DNA of 64,000 nucleotides from Alkalicella caledoniensis. GTDB taxonomy: Bacteria; Bacillota; Proteinivoracia; Proteinivoracales; Proteinivoracaceae. Shown piece after piece: positions 39,664 to 47,945 of the stretch. The position numbers and the translations under genes are program-made. Position 1 is the first letter of the stretch. Each line of letters opens with the position of its first letter. The stretch lies in the NCBI RefSeq assembly GCF_014467015.1, contig NZ_CP058559.1, forward strand, positions 2,108,001 through 2,172,000, read 5' to 3'. The notes below the pieces were generated by a model that was given only the letters and a program-made list of their open reading frames with translations, was not told where the DNA came from and searched no databases.

Positions 39664-40431
39664 ATGATTCGTTCTTTATACACAGGTGCATCAGGAATAA
39701 TATCAGGACAAAGACAAATTGATACAATATCTAACAATATAGCAAATGTAAATACAGCAGGATTTAAAGAAAGCAGAACTAACTTTCAAGATCTTTTTTA
39801 CGCAAACCTTCAACAAAATAAAAATCTCGAAAATCCTAACCGGTTGAGTAACTTAGGTATAATGATAGGACATGGAGTAAGACCTGGCTCCACAACTAAA
39901 AACTTCACCCAAGGTCCACTTATAGGAACCGATGGTCCCTTGGACTTGGCAATACAAGGAAACGGGTATTTTGGGATGAACAAAGATGGACAAATGCATC
40001 TAACAAGGCACGGGAATTTTCAAATAGATACAAATGGGGTATTAACAAATAGTGACGGTTACCCTGTAATGGGAAACTTTGTTGGAAATTTAAGTGATTT
40101 CAGTAACCTTAGCTTCTCGCCCGAGGGGATTTTGACAGGCACAAATGCACAAGGGGAAATACAAGAACTAGGAAGTATTACAATTTTTGATGTTCCAAAC
40201 AGTGGGGGACTATTGGCTCAAGGGGCAAATCTCTTTGTAGCCACAGAGAACTCTGGACAGCCCAATATTGTAGGAACTAATTTGAAACAGGGTTTTTTGG
40301 AAGGTTCTAATGTAAACCTTGCTGATCAGTTTAGCCAGATGATCATAAATCAAAGGGCTTTGGAGGCAAGTGCAAAAATAATCCACACTGCCGACGAAAT
40401 GATGTCCCATGCAAACAATATTAGAAGGTAG
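39664..40431 (+). CDS. flhP: Flagellar hook-basal body rod protein (FlhP/FlgG type)
   Basis: Paralogue of the preceding gene, 255 residues: MIRSLYTGASGIISGQRQ start, SNNIANVNTAGFKE rod motif, PLDLAIQGNGYFGM, and EGSNVNLADQFSQMIINQRAL at the C-terminus. It lies 21 bp after flhO and 6 bp before an unknown membrane protein gene, forming a three-gene run. Confidence 0.88.
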   Translation: MIRSLYTGASGIISGQRQIDTISNNIANVNTAGFKESRTNFQDLFYANLQQNKNLENPNRLSNLGIMIGHGVRPGSTTKNFTQGPLIGTDGPLDLAIQGNGYFGMNKDGQMHLTRHGNFQIDTNGVLTNSDGYPVMGNFVGNLSDFSNLSFSPEGILTGTNAQGEIQELGSITIFDVPNSGGLLAQGANLFVATENSGQPNIVGTNLKQGFLEGSNVNLADQFSQMIINQRALEASAKIIHTADEMMSHANNIRR

Positions 40432-40437
40432 GGAATT

Positions 40438-40896
40438 ATGGTGTTTAATATCATAATAACTATATTCGGGACGATAGTCGGATTAGTATCTTTAGCAATA
40501 TTAGAAAATATCGCCTATCAATCATCCATTTTAGTTGGAATATTAGCTTTATTAAATCCTTTTGTTGGAAGCAAATTTGCCACTTTAAGTGTGGCCATTT
40601 CAGCAATGCTACTTTTAAATGGAGATATAACCTTTAGAATCATATCTTTTTTAGGTCTGGTACTGTTTATTGTTATTTATAACTACTTTGTGGAGAAAGG
40701 ATACAAGGAAGGCGAAAACAAGTCTTTGGTGCAATTCACTTTTATAGGCATAGGCCTAGGGTTACTGGCCAAAAATATTATTTTCTTTTTCCTAGGATAT
40801 CCAGTTGAAACTATAGTCTTAGATCTAATAGCTGCAGTGGCTGGGGTTTTTATGGTAAGCTATCTTGGCCCAATTATAAAAAAATATAAAAAATAA
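40438..40896 (+). CDS. Hypothetical membrane protein after flhP
   Basis: A 152-residue protein, mostly hydrophobic, with about five transmembrane segments and a basic end (PIIKKYKK). I do not recognise the family. It begins 6 bp after flhP and ends at a terminator, so it is co-expressed with the flagellar rod genes; a role in flagella is possible but not shown. Confidence 0.65.
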   Translation: MVFNIIITIFGTIVGLVSLAILENIAYQSSILVGILALLNPFVGSKFATLSVAISAMLLLNGDITFRIISFLGLVLFIVIYNYFVEKGYKEGENKSLVQFTFIGIGLGLLAKNIIFFFLGYPVETIVLDLIAAVAGVFMVSYLGPIIKKYKK

Positions 40897-40900
40897 AAAT

Positions 40901-40928
40901 AAAAACGAACTATTCGTTTTTATTTTTT
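40901..40928 (+). terminator. Terminator of the flhO-flhP unit
   Basis: AAAAACGAA and TTCGTTTTT flank CTA; followed by ATTTTTT. Confidence 0.88.
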
Positions 40929-40997
40929 AGTTTACCCCCTAAAATTACTGTTTTACATACGTATAAACTAGTGAAACAAGATAATGGAGGGATGTAT

Positions 40998-41888
40998 ATG
41001 AAAAAAATAGCAGTAATACTATTGATGTTTATGTTAGGGCTAAACACTGTAGCTTTTGCAGAGGAGCCAATAATCTCTGTTGTAGAAGACAGCGAGGAGA
41101 GCATTGGGGATATAGAATTTCCCGAACAGATTGACCTTACAGAGGATGAATTTTTGGAAGAAGTTATAACTCCAGAGTCTGAGGTTTACACTATTAAAAG
41201 ACTATTTGAAGAGTTGAAGGGATACTTCTATTCACTAGACAACCAAAAACTAGATTACTATACAGAACTAGCTGAGAAGAGGTTGATAGAATTAGACCTT
41301 ATAGAAAACGAAGAGGAAAAGTTCGGGTATATAGAGCTGCTAATAGCAGATTTTATAAATTACATGGAACTAGCCCAAGAAGTTGCTGATAACATAGATG
41401 AAGAAGAGTTAGAAGCTATCGATGAAGATGAAGAAAATAATGTACAAGATGAAGAAGAGGTAGATGTAGATTTAGACGAAAACGAAGAAGATAATGATGA
41501 AATGTTAGAAGAAGTACTAAATAAAAACGCACAAAAGCTTCAAAAATTTAATGAGCAGAGGGAAAGACTTCAACACAAATTTGAAGTGAAAATAGAATCT
41601 GCTCCTGAAAGTGCGAAGCCAGGCTTGCAAAGGGCTTTAGCTAATATTTCTAAAGGGCAAGAACAAAGAATAGCAAATATTCTTAGGAAAGACCCTTCTT
41701 TGAAAACTGATGAAGTAACAGAGGAGAATACTGAAGAACTATTGCAAGATGATGTAAAAGAAGAGATTTCTGTTGAAGTTTCTACGGAAAGTGAAGTAAA
41801 TAAAAATAACAAAAACAACAAAAACAACAAAAACAACAATGGAAATGGCGCAAAAAATAGCAATAAAAACAGTAAACACAATCGTTAA
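40998..41888 (+). CDS. Secreted acidic protein (DUF5667-like) with Asn/Lys-rich tail
   Basis: A 296-residue exported protein: signal peptide about 1-20 ending in VAFAEE, a helical region (about 50-135), a very acidic stretch with many D and E (about 135-175), a second helical region, and a low-complexity Asn/Lys tail. The helical part with YTIKRLFEEL and LAEKRLIELD resembles DUF5667 proteins that occur with sporulation and envelope genes. No function is known. ATG 40998 has GGAGGG 6 bases upstream; an earlier in-frame start lies before it. Confidence 0.6.
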   Translation: MKKIAVILLMFMLGLNTVAFAEEPIISVVEDSEESIGDIEFPEQIDLTEDEFLEEVITPESEVYTIKRLFEELKGYFYSLDNQKLDYYTELAEKRLIELDLIENEEEKFGYIELLIADFINYMELAQEVADNIDEEELEAIDEDEENNVQDEEEVDVDLDENEEDNDEMLEEVLNKNAQKLQKFNEQRERLQHKFEVKIESAPESAKPGLQRALANISKGQEQRIANILRKDPSLKTDEVTEENTEELLQDDVKEEISVEVSTESEVNKNNKNNKNNKNNNGNGAKNSNKNSKHNR

Positions 41889-41891
41889 ATC

Positions 41892-41918
41892 AAAAGGTCA
41901 CTATGTGGCCTTTTTTTT
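41892..41918 (+). terminator. Terminator after the secreted acidic protein gene
   Basis: AAAAGGTCAC and GTGGCCTTTT (one G-U pair), followed by T residues. Confidence 0.85.
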
Positions 41919-41997
41919 AATGAAAATGATAAAAAACCTTAAAAGTATACAGGAAAATACTTTGAGATAGCGAATATAAATAGTTGGAGGTGATATT

Positions 41998-42591
41998 TTG
42001 AATAAAGAAAGAATACTGTCTATCTTAAATAACTCTTTAGCAGTTATAAAATCTAGCTACTCAAAATTCTCAACATATTGCAATAAACAAGTTTTTGCCA
42101 CAAGTACGATGCTTGTGGGACTGTTTATACTTGTACTGAACTTAACACTATCTAGTAGGTTGGTGATGGTTTACCCATTTATCCTTGGTATTTTCTTTTT
42201 AGTACTTTACTTTATTTACAGAAGAAACCATTATTTTTCCTTCATGGCCTCACATATGCTTAGCCTCGGTCTATATATTATACTATTATTAACAGACCTC
42301 TTTCCTGATGGAGGAGACTCTGCAGTTGTGTTTTTTGTAGGGTCAGGGTTCTTAGTCTTTTATGCCCTAGAGGGTAAATGGAAGGATTATTGGCCACTGA
42401 TACCTGGAATAACAATTTCACTTTTTGGAGCACTACTATACTTACATACCACAAACACAGTACAGATGAATTTTATTGTTCTCATAGGAAAGTTTTGGCC
42501 ACTGACAATTGTATTGTTTGGCTTAATAAGTCTATTTATAAATCCATTAAAAAGTATCTGCAACCAGTTTATTAAAAAAATACAAGCATAA
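41998..42591 (+). CDS. Hypothetical integral membrane protein
   Basis: A 197-residue protein with five or six hydrophobic helices. Two WPL motifs (YWPLIPGITI, FWPLTIVLFG) recall the four-helix LiaF/SpoIIQ-cluster membrane proteins (LiF-type TM domain), but I cannot assign a family. TTG start behind GGAGGTGAT. It converges on the BON-domain gene and shares its terminator. Confidence 0.6.
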   Translation: MNKERILSILNNSLAVIKSSYSKFSTYCNKQVFATSTMLVGLFILVLNLTLSSRLVMVYPFILGIFFLVLYFIYRRNHYFSFMASHMLSLGLYIILLLTDLFPDGGDSAVVFFVGSGFLVFYALEGKWKDYWPLIPGITISLFGALLYLHTTNTVQMNFIVLIGKFWPLTIVLFGLISLFINPLKSICNQFIKKIQA

Positions 42592-42624
42592 AAAGAGGAC
42601 TACCCTTATGGGTTAGTCCTCTTT
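42592..42624. terminator. Bidirectional terminator between convergent genes
   Basis: AAAGAGGACTA...CCC pairs with GGG...TTAGTCCTCTTT around loop TTAT. It contains the end of the BON gene and serves both strands. Confidence 0.85.
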
Positions 42625-43281
42625 ATCGTTGTTTACTTGACTGTGGAAAATGTCATCAAGGGTAGGTTCTTTATGTGATGTTAGGTTCTGAACTTGGGTT
42701 ACTCCCCGAGCAGTTTTTATTGCGGCAATGACATCTTTAATATCATTATTAGTTTCTCCAAATAGTGTAACAACACCGTCATTTACTTTGATATTTAATT
42801 CCTTATAATCTAAGTTTCTTAGGTTTAGTTCTTCAATTAACTCTTGCTCTACATCCTTATCTACTATGTGGCCATCAGTACTGATGCTAATACTGTTAAC
42901 CACAGGTAGATCATAATGGGTTTGAACCAATTTTTGCGCATATTCCTTTTCTGATAAAGCATCAACTATCCCAGTGATCTCTATTTGCCTTTGATTACAA
43001 TATACTCTTATATCATAGTTAGCTAAGTTAGTATCGTTGTTAAAAATACCTTGAATCTTGTTTTGAAGATCATTATCAGTAGCCTGATATACTTGGCTTT
43101 TTTTTACATCCCCTTCAATCTTGCTCTCAATAGGGGTTTTTACATCTTTATTATCTAAAATAGAATGTTCGTTACTGTGTAGTTGAGTTTCTTGAGATTT
43201 TGATTCCCTAGGTCTAGCATTATCCAGGTACCTCAAATCTAGCCTTGAAGCACCATCTTGGTACTCTTCTTTCTTACCCAT
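42613..43281 (-). CDS. Protein with two BON domains
   Basis: A 222-residue protein without a signal peptide. The first ~70 residues are polar and variable. Then two BON modules follow: about 75-140 (DLQNKIQGIFNND ... IEITGIVDALSEKEYAQKL) and about 145-210 (VEQELIEELNLRN ... GVVTLFGETNNDIKDVI). BON domains bind membranes or lipids and are often in stress proteins. GGGAGG lies before the ATG. Confidence 0.78.
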   Translation of the reverse strand: MGKKEEYQDGASRLDLRYLDNARPRESKSQETQLHSNEHSILDNKDVKTPIESKIEGDVKKSQVYQATDNDLQNKIQGIFNNDTNLANYDIRVYCNQRQIEITGIVDALSEKEYAQKLVQTHYDLPVVNSISISTDGHIVDKDVEQELIEELNLRNLDYKELNIKVNDGVVTLFGETNNDIKDVIAAIKTARGVTQVQNLTSHKEPTLDDIFHSQVNNDKED

Positions 43282-43477
43282 ATTTAAACCTCCCTATATT
43301 TATTGTTTTGTGTTTTCTTTTTTATTATCCGCTTAATGTTAGATAATCATTTATGTAAAATAGAGAAAAAATAAAATTTCAGATTTATTGTTATGATATA
43401 AGTAAAATAGGTTGTTATAAAATAATTGCTGGGGTAAAATTATATTTACCCTACACTTAAAATTAGGAGGTTTTAAA

Positions 43478-44257
43478 ATGAATTTGGGGATATCCACAGC
43501 ATCTTTTTACCCAAAAATATATACAGAAAATACCATAGAACTTATTTCTGAACTGGGAGTAGATAAAATAGAAGTGTTTTTGCAGACACAGAGCGAATAC
43601 AAGGAAGAGTATATAAAGAATCTATCTGAAAAAATCAAAATGAATGGACAGCAGGTATACTCTGTACATCCAAGCTCTGCAAGCTTTGAACCACTGTTGT
43701 TTTCAGATTATAAAAGGGAAGTGGATGACGCTATAGAGATTTTTAAAGTAATATTTAAGTGTTGTAAGATTTTAGGTGCGAAGTATTATAATTTTCATGG
43801 ACCAAGGCTTGTAAGCTCACCTGTTAATCAGTGGCCCATGATAATAGATAGAGTGCGCAAAATAACAGATATAGCGAAAGAATATGATATTGGCATATCC
43901 CAAGAGAATGTTTCATGGTGTGTCAGTGGTAAAATGGAATTTGTAGAATTTCTCAAAGGAGAAAAAATAGAAAATCTATATTACACCTTGGATAACAAAC
44001 AAGCAGTAAAGAGTCTTGTAGACCCCAATAAGCTAGCCAAAGTAATGGGAACAGACTTGGTAAACGTTCATATTAGTGATATAAAAGAAAAGGATGTAGG
44101 TATTTTCCCGGGGTTTGGCAATTTCGAGTTTGATGATTTTTTTATCAATCTAAAAGAGCTCAAATATACTGGCCCAGTTTTTATAGAAGTGTACGGCAAG
44201 TATCTGCCCCATGACCTAAAGGGAGAATTTAAGAAGTTTAAATTAAAGTATTTCTAA
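43478..44257 (+). CDS. Sugar phosphate isomerase/epimerase-like TIM barrel protein
   Basis: A 259-residue TIM-barrel protein of the AP-endonuclease-2/xylose-isomerase-like superfamily. Visible metal-site motifs: YNFHGPR, SQENVSWC, LDNKQA, and VHISDIKEKD. It could be an isomerase, an epimerase or an inosose-type enzyme; the substrate is not evident from the neighbours. ATG lies behind AGGAGG. Confidence 0.75.
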   Translation: MNLGISTASFYPKIYTENTIELISELGVDKIEVFLQTQSEYKEEYIKNLSEKIKMNGQQVYSVHPSSASFEPLLFSDYKREVDDAIEIFKVIFKCCKILGAKYYNFHGPRLVSSPVNQWPMIIDRVRKITDIAKEYDIGISQENVSWCVSGKMEFVEFLKGEKIENLYYTLDNKQAVKSLVDPNKLAKVMGTDLVNVHISDIKEKDVGIFPGFGNFEFDDFFINLKELKYTGPVFIEVYGKYLPHDLKGEFKKFKLKYF

Positions 44258-44267
44258 AAATTTTACA

Positions 44268-44297
44268 TTGACAATACCATGTATAAAATGATATTTT
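44268..44297 (+). promoter_or_regulatory. Candidate promoter of the small membrane-protein pair
   Basis: TTGACA (44268-44273), 18 bp, TATTTT (44292-44297), about 30 bp before the first small gene. Confidence 0.5.
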
Positions 44298-44328
44298 TTA
44301 CTTATTAAATAAAAAGGGATGGGGAGAA

Positions 44329-44457
44329 ATGTACAAAGTAGTATTTACCATTTTATTTCCTGTAGCTGGATTTGTTGTGGGAGCCTATTTGGCGTTGGAT
44401 GTTATAAAAATGTTAGTTAATATGGTTTATACAGAACAGGGTGAAGAACATGAATAG
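44329..44457 (+). CDS. Small membrane protein, 42 residues
   Basis: An unrecognised short gene: ATG behind GGGGAG, 42 residues, one hydrophobic helix (about 5-33, MYKVVFTILFPVAGFVVGAY), then an acidic end (TEQGEEHE). It has a ribosome site, a promoter-like sequence upstream and an 8-base overlap with the next short gene, which argues for translation. No homologue comes to mind. Confidence 0.55.
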   Translation: MYKVVFTILFPVAGFVVGAYLALDVIKMLVNMVYTEQGEEHE

Positions 44458-44608
44458 AATTCTCTCTATTTTTGTTGAAGGTATTTATAACATAACTGGT
44501 GTGAACGGTGCACTACTTTTTGCCTATGGTTTTTTTACCGGACTACTACTTATTTTTTCCGGAACCCTTCTTGTAATCATGTACAACCTGTGGGCGAGAA
44601 CTAACTAG
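44450..44608 (+). CDS. Small membrane protein, 52 residues
   Basis: Begins inside the end of the previous gene (ATGAATAG overlap) with GGGTGAAG upstream. 52 residues: amphipathic start MNRILSIFVEGIYN, then a hydrophobic helix (about 20-45, LLFAYGFFTGLLLIFSG) and WARTN at the end. It is likely translationally coupled with its partner, and the two may form a membrane complex. Unknown family. A strong terminator follows. Confidence 0.55.
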   Translation: MNRILSIFVEGIYNITGVNGALLFAYGFFTGLLLIFSGTLLVIMYNLWARTN

Positions 44609-44616
44609 CATTTCAT

Positions 44617-44666
44617 AAAGATAAATAAAAAACCCTTATGGGTTTTTTTATTTATCTTTATTTTTT
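44617..44666. terminator. Strong terminator after the small-protein pair
   Basis: AAAGATAAATAAAAAACCC and GGGTTTTTTTATTTATCTTT form a ~19-bp stem with loop TTAT, followed by ATTTTTTG. Confidence 0.88.
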
Positions 44667-44767
44667 GTAGAAGATTAATAGGGTATCAAAGTTTTATGTA
44701 TTTTTTTGTCTTCCAAAATTAAAACTAAAATAAGGATTATCATATTTTAACTCAGGAGGAAAAAAAT

Positions 44768-45982
44768 ATGCAGATGCAAGTTACTAATGATATAGGGAAA
44801 CTTCAAAAGGTTATTGTTCATAGACCGGGAGAAGAACTTGAATACTTAACACCTAAATTTTTAGAAGAACTTCTATTTGATGAAATTCCTTGGCTTAAGA
44901 GAGCTAGGGAAGAGCATGACGGATTTGTAAAAATTATGAGAGATGAAGGGGTAGAAGTCTTATACATTACAGAACTGATGGCTGATGTTTTAAATGAAAA
45001 GTCACAACTAAAGGAACAATTTATAGGTGAACACTTAGACTTAAGCCACATAGCCAATATGGATACAAGGGAAGCAGTATATGATTACCTGATGGAAAAA
45101 GATAATAGCTATGTTATAGATACCCTTATAAGAGGCTTAAAAAAGGACTATGTTCAGACAATTAAGGACAGTGAGTCCCTTGCTGATCTTACAAAATCGA
45201 GCTTTCCTTTTTACCTAGCACCATTACCTAGTATGTATTTTTCTAGGGACCAAGGGATAGCAATGGCAAATAGTATGTTAACGGGATCTATGTTCAATGA
45301 CACTAGAAGAAGAGAGACTTTATTTATTGAGTACATACTAAAACATCATAACGTATTCAAAAATATAGAACCCATATGGGGGAGTTCGTTACCACCAGGA
45401 GTAGAAGGTGGTGACATAATAGTTTTGTCAGAGAAGACTATTATGATAGGTTTAAGCGAAAGGACTACAGTTCAGGCAATAGAAACAGTTGCGAAGGAAA
45501 TTCTTATAGAAAAACAACTGGCTGAAGAAATACTTATTGTTCAAATACCTGCTAAGAGAGCTTATATGCATTTAGACACTGTGTTAACCATGGTAGATCA
45601 TGATAAATTTTTAATGTATCCAGGGATAAAAGACAGAACATATACATATTTAATGACTGCTGACAAAAAAGGCAAAGTTAAAGCAAAAAAAGGTAATGGT
45701 TTAAAAGAGGATCTAGAAAAATCCTTAAATAGGCCAGTAAAAATAATATTTTCAGGGGAAGATGACCCAATCATCGCAGCACGGGAACAATGGGGTGACA
45801 GTACTAACACCCTAGCAATAGCACCAGGGAAGGTACTGGTTTACAACAGAAATATGGTTACCAACAAACAGTTGAAAAAAGAAGGAATAGATATACTTGA
45901 ATTTGAGGGATCTGAACTTGTTAGGGGCCGTGGTGGCCCAAGATGTATGAGCATGCCCATATCCAGAGAGAATCTCAAGTGA
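44768..45982 (+). CDS. arcA: Arginine deiminase
   Basis: Converts arginine to citrulline and ammonia. 404 residues. The catalytic set is present: Asp in SRDQGIA, Glu in VEGGDIIVLS, His and Asp in YMHLDTVLTMVDHD, and the nucleophilic cysteine in GRGGPRCMSMPI at the C-terminus. The segment around SRDQGIAMANSM differs from the more usual RDPFA type. The partners arcB and arcC and an antiporter are not next to it, so citrulline use must be encoded elsewhere. RBS AGGAGG. Confidence 0.92.
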   Translation: MQMQVTNDIGKLQKVIVHRPGEELEYLTPKFLEELLFDEIPWLKRAREEHDGFVKIMRDEGVEVLYITELMADVLNEKSQLKEQFIGEHLDLSHIANMDTREAVYDYLMEKDNSYVIDTLIRGLKKDYVQTIKDSESLADLTKSSFPFYLAPLPSMYFSRDQGIAMANSMLTGSMFNDTRRRETLFIEYILKHHNVFKNIEPIWGSSLPPGVEGGDIIVLSEKTIMIGLSERTTVQAIETVAKEILIEKQLAEEILIVQIPAKRAYMHLDTVLTMVDHDKFLMYPGIKDRTYTYLMTADKKGKVKAKKGNGLKEDLEKSLNRPVKIIFSGEDDPIIAAREQWGDSTNTLAIAPGKVLVYNRNMVTNKQLKKEGIDILEFEGSELVRGRGGPRCMSMPISRENLK

Positions 45983-46013
45983 AATGTATTTCAACATTAA
46001 AACGAAGCATGTT

Positions 46014-46046
46014 AAGCAGACTAGTTTCCCAAGTCTGCTTTTTTTT
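46014..46046 (+). terminator. Terminator after arcA
   Basis: AAGCAGACT and AGTCTGCTT with loop, then a run of T. Confidence 0.88.
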
Positions 46047-46085
46047 GATAATATATATGATAGTAAGAATATAGGAGGAGATTAC

Positions 46086-46883
46086 ATGGAAAAACGCGGT
46101 TTAATAACACTTACTGTCTCAGAGTCTAAAAGACTAATAGCTAAAGCAGTTGCAGAATTGCCACAAATACAAAAAGCACTAGAAAAAGGAATAATCATAG
46201 TGGCTGGAGGTACAACAAATGGGTACATAGTCGAAGAACTTCTAGGTCAAAGTATCGAAAAGGATAGATATACAGCTGGAGTTATCGTAAAGGGTCTAGC
46301 CTGTATTACCCCAAATGAAGAGAGGCTGCAACCAGTTGTTATAAAAGATGGCCAGCAAGTCCACCTGCCATGGACAGAAGCCTTGGGTGAAATGCAAAAA
46401 GGGGATGTTTTTATTAAAGGTGGAAACGCTCTAGATTTACAAGGAAATGTAGGGGTCATGGTTGCACACCCTCAAGGGGGGACCATTGGAACAGCCCTAT
46501 CAACCCTGATGGCAAAGGGTATTGACCTAGTCCTTCCAGTGGGATTAGAGAAACTAGTTCCTTCAGTTGTTTTAGCAGCTAAAGAAGGTGGAATACATAA
46601 GATAGATTACTCCCTAGGCATGTCATGTGGGATGATCCCTGTATCCACAGGCCAAATAGTATCAGAGATAGAGGCGCTGAGTTTCCTATTCGGAGTAGAC
46701 GTGGTTCCGTATGGTGCAGGGGGAATTGGTGGAAGTGAAGGGGCTCAAACACTACTATTTATTGGTGAAGAAGAAGATGTAAAGGAAGCTTTTGAATTCC
46801 TTAAAGAACTCAAAGGAGAGCCATCCTTAAAGGGAATAAAACAAAAATGCCCTTGTGGAAATCCTTGTCATCTATTTAAATAG
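46086..46883 (+). CDS. Conserved hypothetical protein with Cys-rich C-terminus
   Basis: A 265-residue soluble alpha/beta protein I do not recognise. Gly-rich motifs stand out: IIIVAGGTTNGYIVEELLG near residue 40, and VAHPQGGTIGTALSTLMAKG and VPYGAGGIGGSEGAQTLLF later. The end is KCPCGNPCHLFK, three cysteines that could bind a metal. ATG 46086 follows AGGAGG and a terminator; an earlier in-frame start would read through that hairpin. It is alone between terminators, so no operon context helps. Confidence 0.6.
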   Translation: MEKRGLITLTVSESKRLIAKAVAELPQIQKALEKGIIIVAGGTTNGYIVEELLGQSIEKDRYTAGVIVKGLACITPNEERLQPVVIKDGQQVHLPWTEALGEMQKGDVFIKGGNALDLQGNVGVMVAHPQGGTIGTALSTLMAKGIDLVLPVGLEKLVPSVVLAAKEGGIHKIDYSLGMSCGMIPVSTGQIVSEIEALSFLFGVDVVPYGAGGIGGSEGAQTLLFIGEEEDVKEAFEFLKELKGEPSLKGIKQKCPCGNPCHLFK

Positions 46884-46912
46884 AAAAACGGACCTTAAGG
46901 GTCTGTTTTTTT
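46884..46912 (+). terminator. Terminator after the Cys-tailed protein gene
   Basis: AAACGGACC and GGGTCTGTTT (with G-U), followed by T residues. Confidence 0.85.
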
Positions 46913-46968
46913 ATTTAAAGCTGTAATATAATATTCCTAGAGTCTAAATATTGGGAGGCAATAATAAA

Positions 46969-47910
46969 ATGGCTAAAAAAACTATGCCAATACACTTTTT
47001 TTCGGGGCTAACATACGCAACCATCTTCGGTTTTTCTTTTCTTTTTACCTCAAGGGTGCTGCAGCACATAGAACCATTTCATCTTTTGAGCTTTAGGTTT
47101 TTATTGGCTTTTTCAGTAATGACCATACTGAAAATCACAAGGGTTATAGATATCCCCTTAACAAAAGAACTTCTTAATCCATATCTATTTTTATTAGCTT
47201 TATTTCAGCCACTATTGTATTTTACAGGGGAGACCATAGGTGTAAAGATGACATCTTCCTCTGAATCTGGCTTAATGATAGCACTTATACCTATACTGGT
47301 GGCTATATTTAGTGCAGTTTTTTTAAAAGAGTACCCAACAAAAAAACAAATACCTTTTATTATTTTATCTACCATTGGGGTTTCTGTAATAGTATTATTT
47401 CAGGATAGCGTGGAATTTGGAAGTAGCCTCTTAGGCTTTTCCATGCTTTCTCTAGCAGTAATATCCGCAGCATTTTTTAACATACTATCTAGAAGTTTAT
47501 CAAATCAATTAAAGCCACTACAGATAACATACTTTATGATGGGTTTTGGCTCAGTATTTTTCTCGATAGTAGCCGTTTCCCAACATATATCTAATAATAG
47601 CTTAGGGGAATTTTTCTTACCACTGCAGCAAAGTGAAGTACTAGTAGGATTAGGCTATCTAAGCATACTATCCTCTATTATTGCATTCTTTATGGTTAAT
47701 TTTACTTTATCAAAGGTAACGGCATCTCAGGGAGCAGTATTTGCAAACCTTGTGACAGTGATTTCAATTTTTGCAGGTGTTTTTATTGGGAAGGAGAGTT
47801 TTTACCTATACCATATAGTAGGCAGTATTCTTATAATATTCGGGGTATGGGGGACTAATAAATTTGTTTTAAAAGACAAGGGAACTATAAGTATTGAAGA
47901 GGTAGCGTAA
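46969..47910 (+). CDS. DMT-superfamily (EamA) transporter
   Basis: A 313-residue permease with ten hydrophobic helices in two EamA repeats; the second contains GYLSILSSIIAFFMVNFTLSKV and the closing ITIFAGVFIGKE-like SIFAGVFIGKESFY. Such proteins export or import amino acids and metabolites. Substrate unknown. ATG 46969 is 10 bases after GGGAGG; an upstream TTG (46951) overlaps that site. Confidence 0.85.
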   Translation: MAKKTMPIHFFSGLTYATIFGFSFLFTSRVLQHIEPFHLLSFRFLLAFSVMTILKITRVIDIPLTKELLNPYLFLLALFQPLLYFTGETIGVKMTSSSESGLMIALIPILVAIFSAVFLKEYPTKKQIPFIILSTIGVSVIVLFQDSVEFGSSLLGFSMLSLAVISAAFFNILSRSLSNQLKPLQITYFMMGFGSVFFSIVAVSQHISNNSLGEFFLPLQQSEVLVGLGYLSILSSIIAFFMVNFTLSKVTASQGAVFANLVTVISIFAGVFIGKESFYLYHIVGSILIIFGVWGTNKFVLKDKGTISIEEVA

Positions 47911-47911
47911 A

Positions 47912-47945
47912 AAAATGAGTGACTTTTTGGAAAGTCACTCATTTT
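47912..47945. terminator. Bidirectional terminator between DMT transporter and uvsE
   Basis: AAAATGAGTGACTTT and AAAGTCACTCATTTT form a 15-bp stem with loop TTGG; the uvsE stop lies in it. Confidence 0.88.

Noticed and set aside
41808-41885. AAC/AAA-rich short repeats that look like a simple repeat or CRISPR-like array
   Set aside because: They encode the Asn/Lys tail of the secreted protein; the units are too short and there are no spacers.
45984-46085. N-terminal extension of the protein at 46086 back to 45984
   Set aside because: The extension reads through the arcA terminator hairpin and has no ribosome site.
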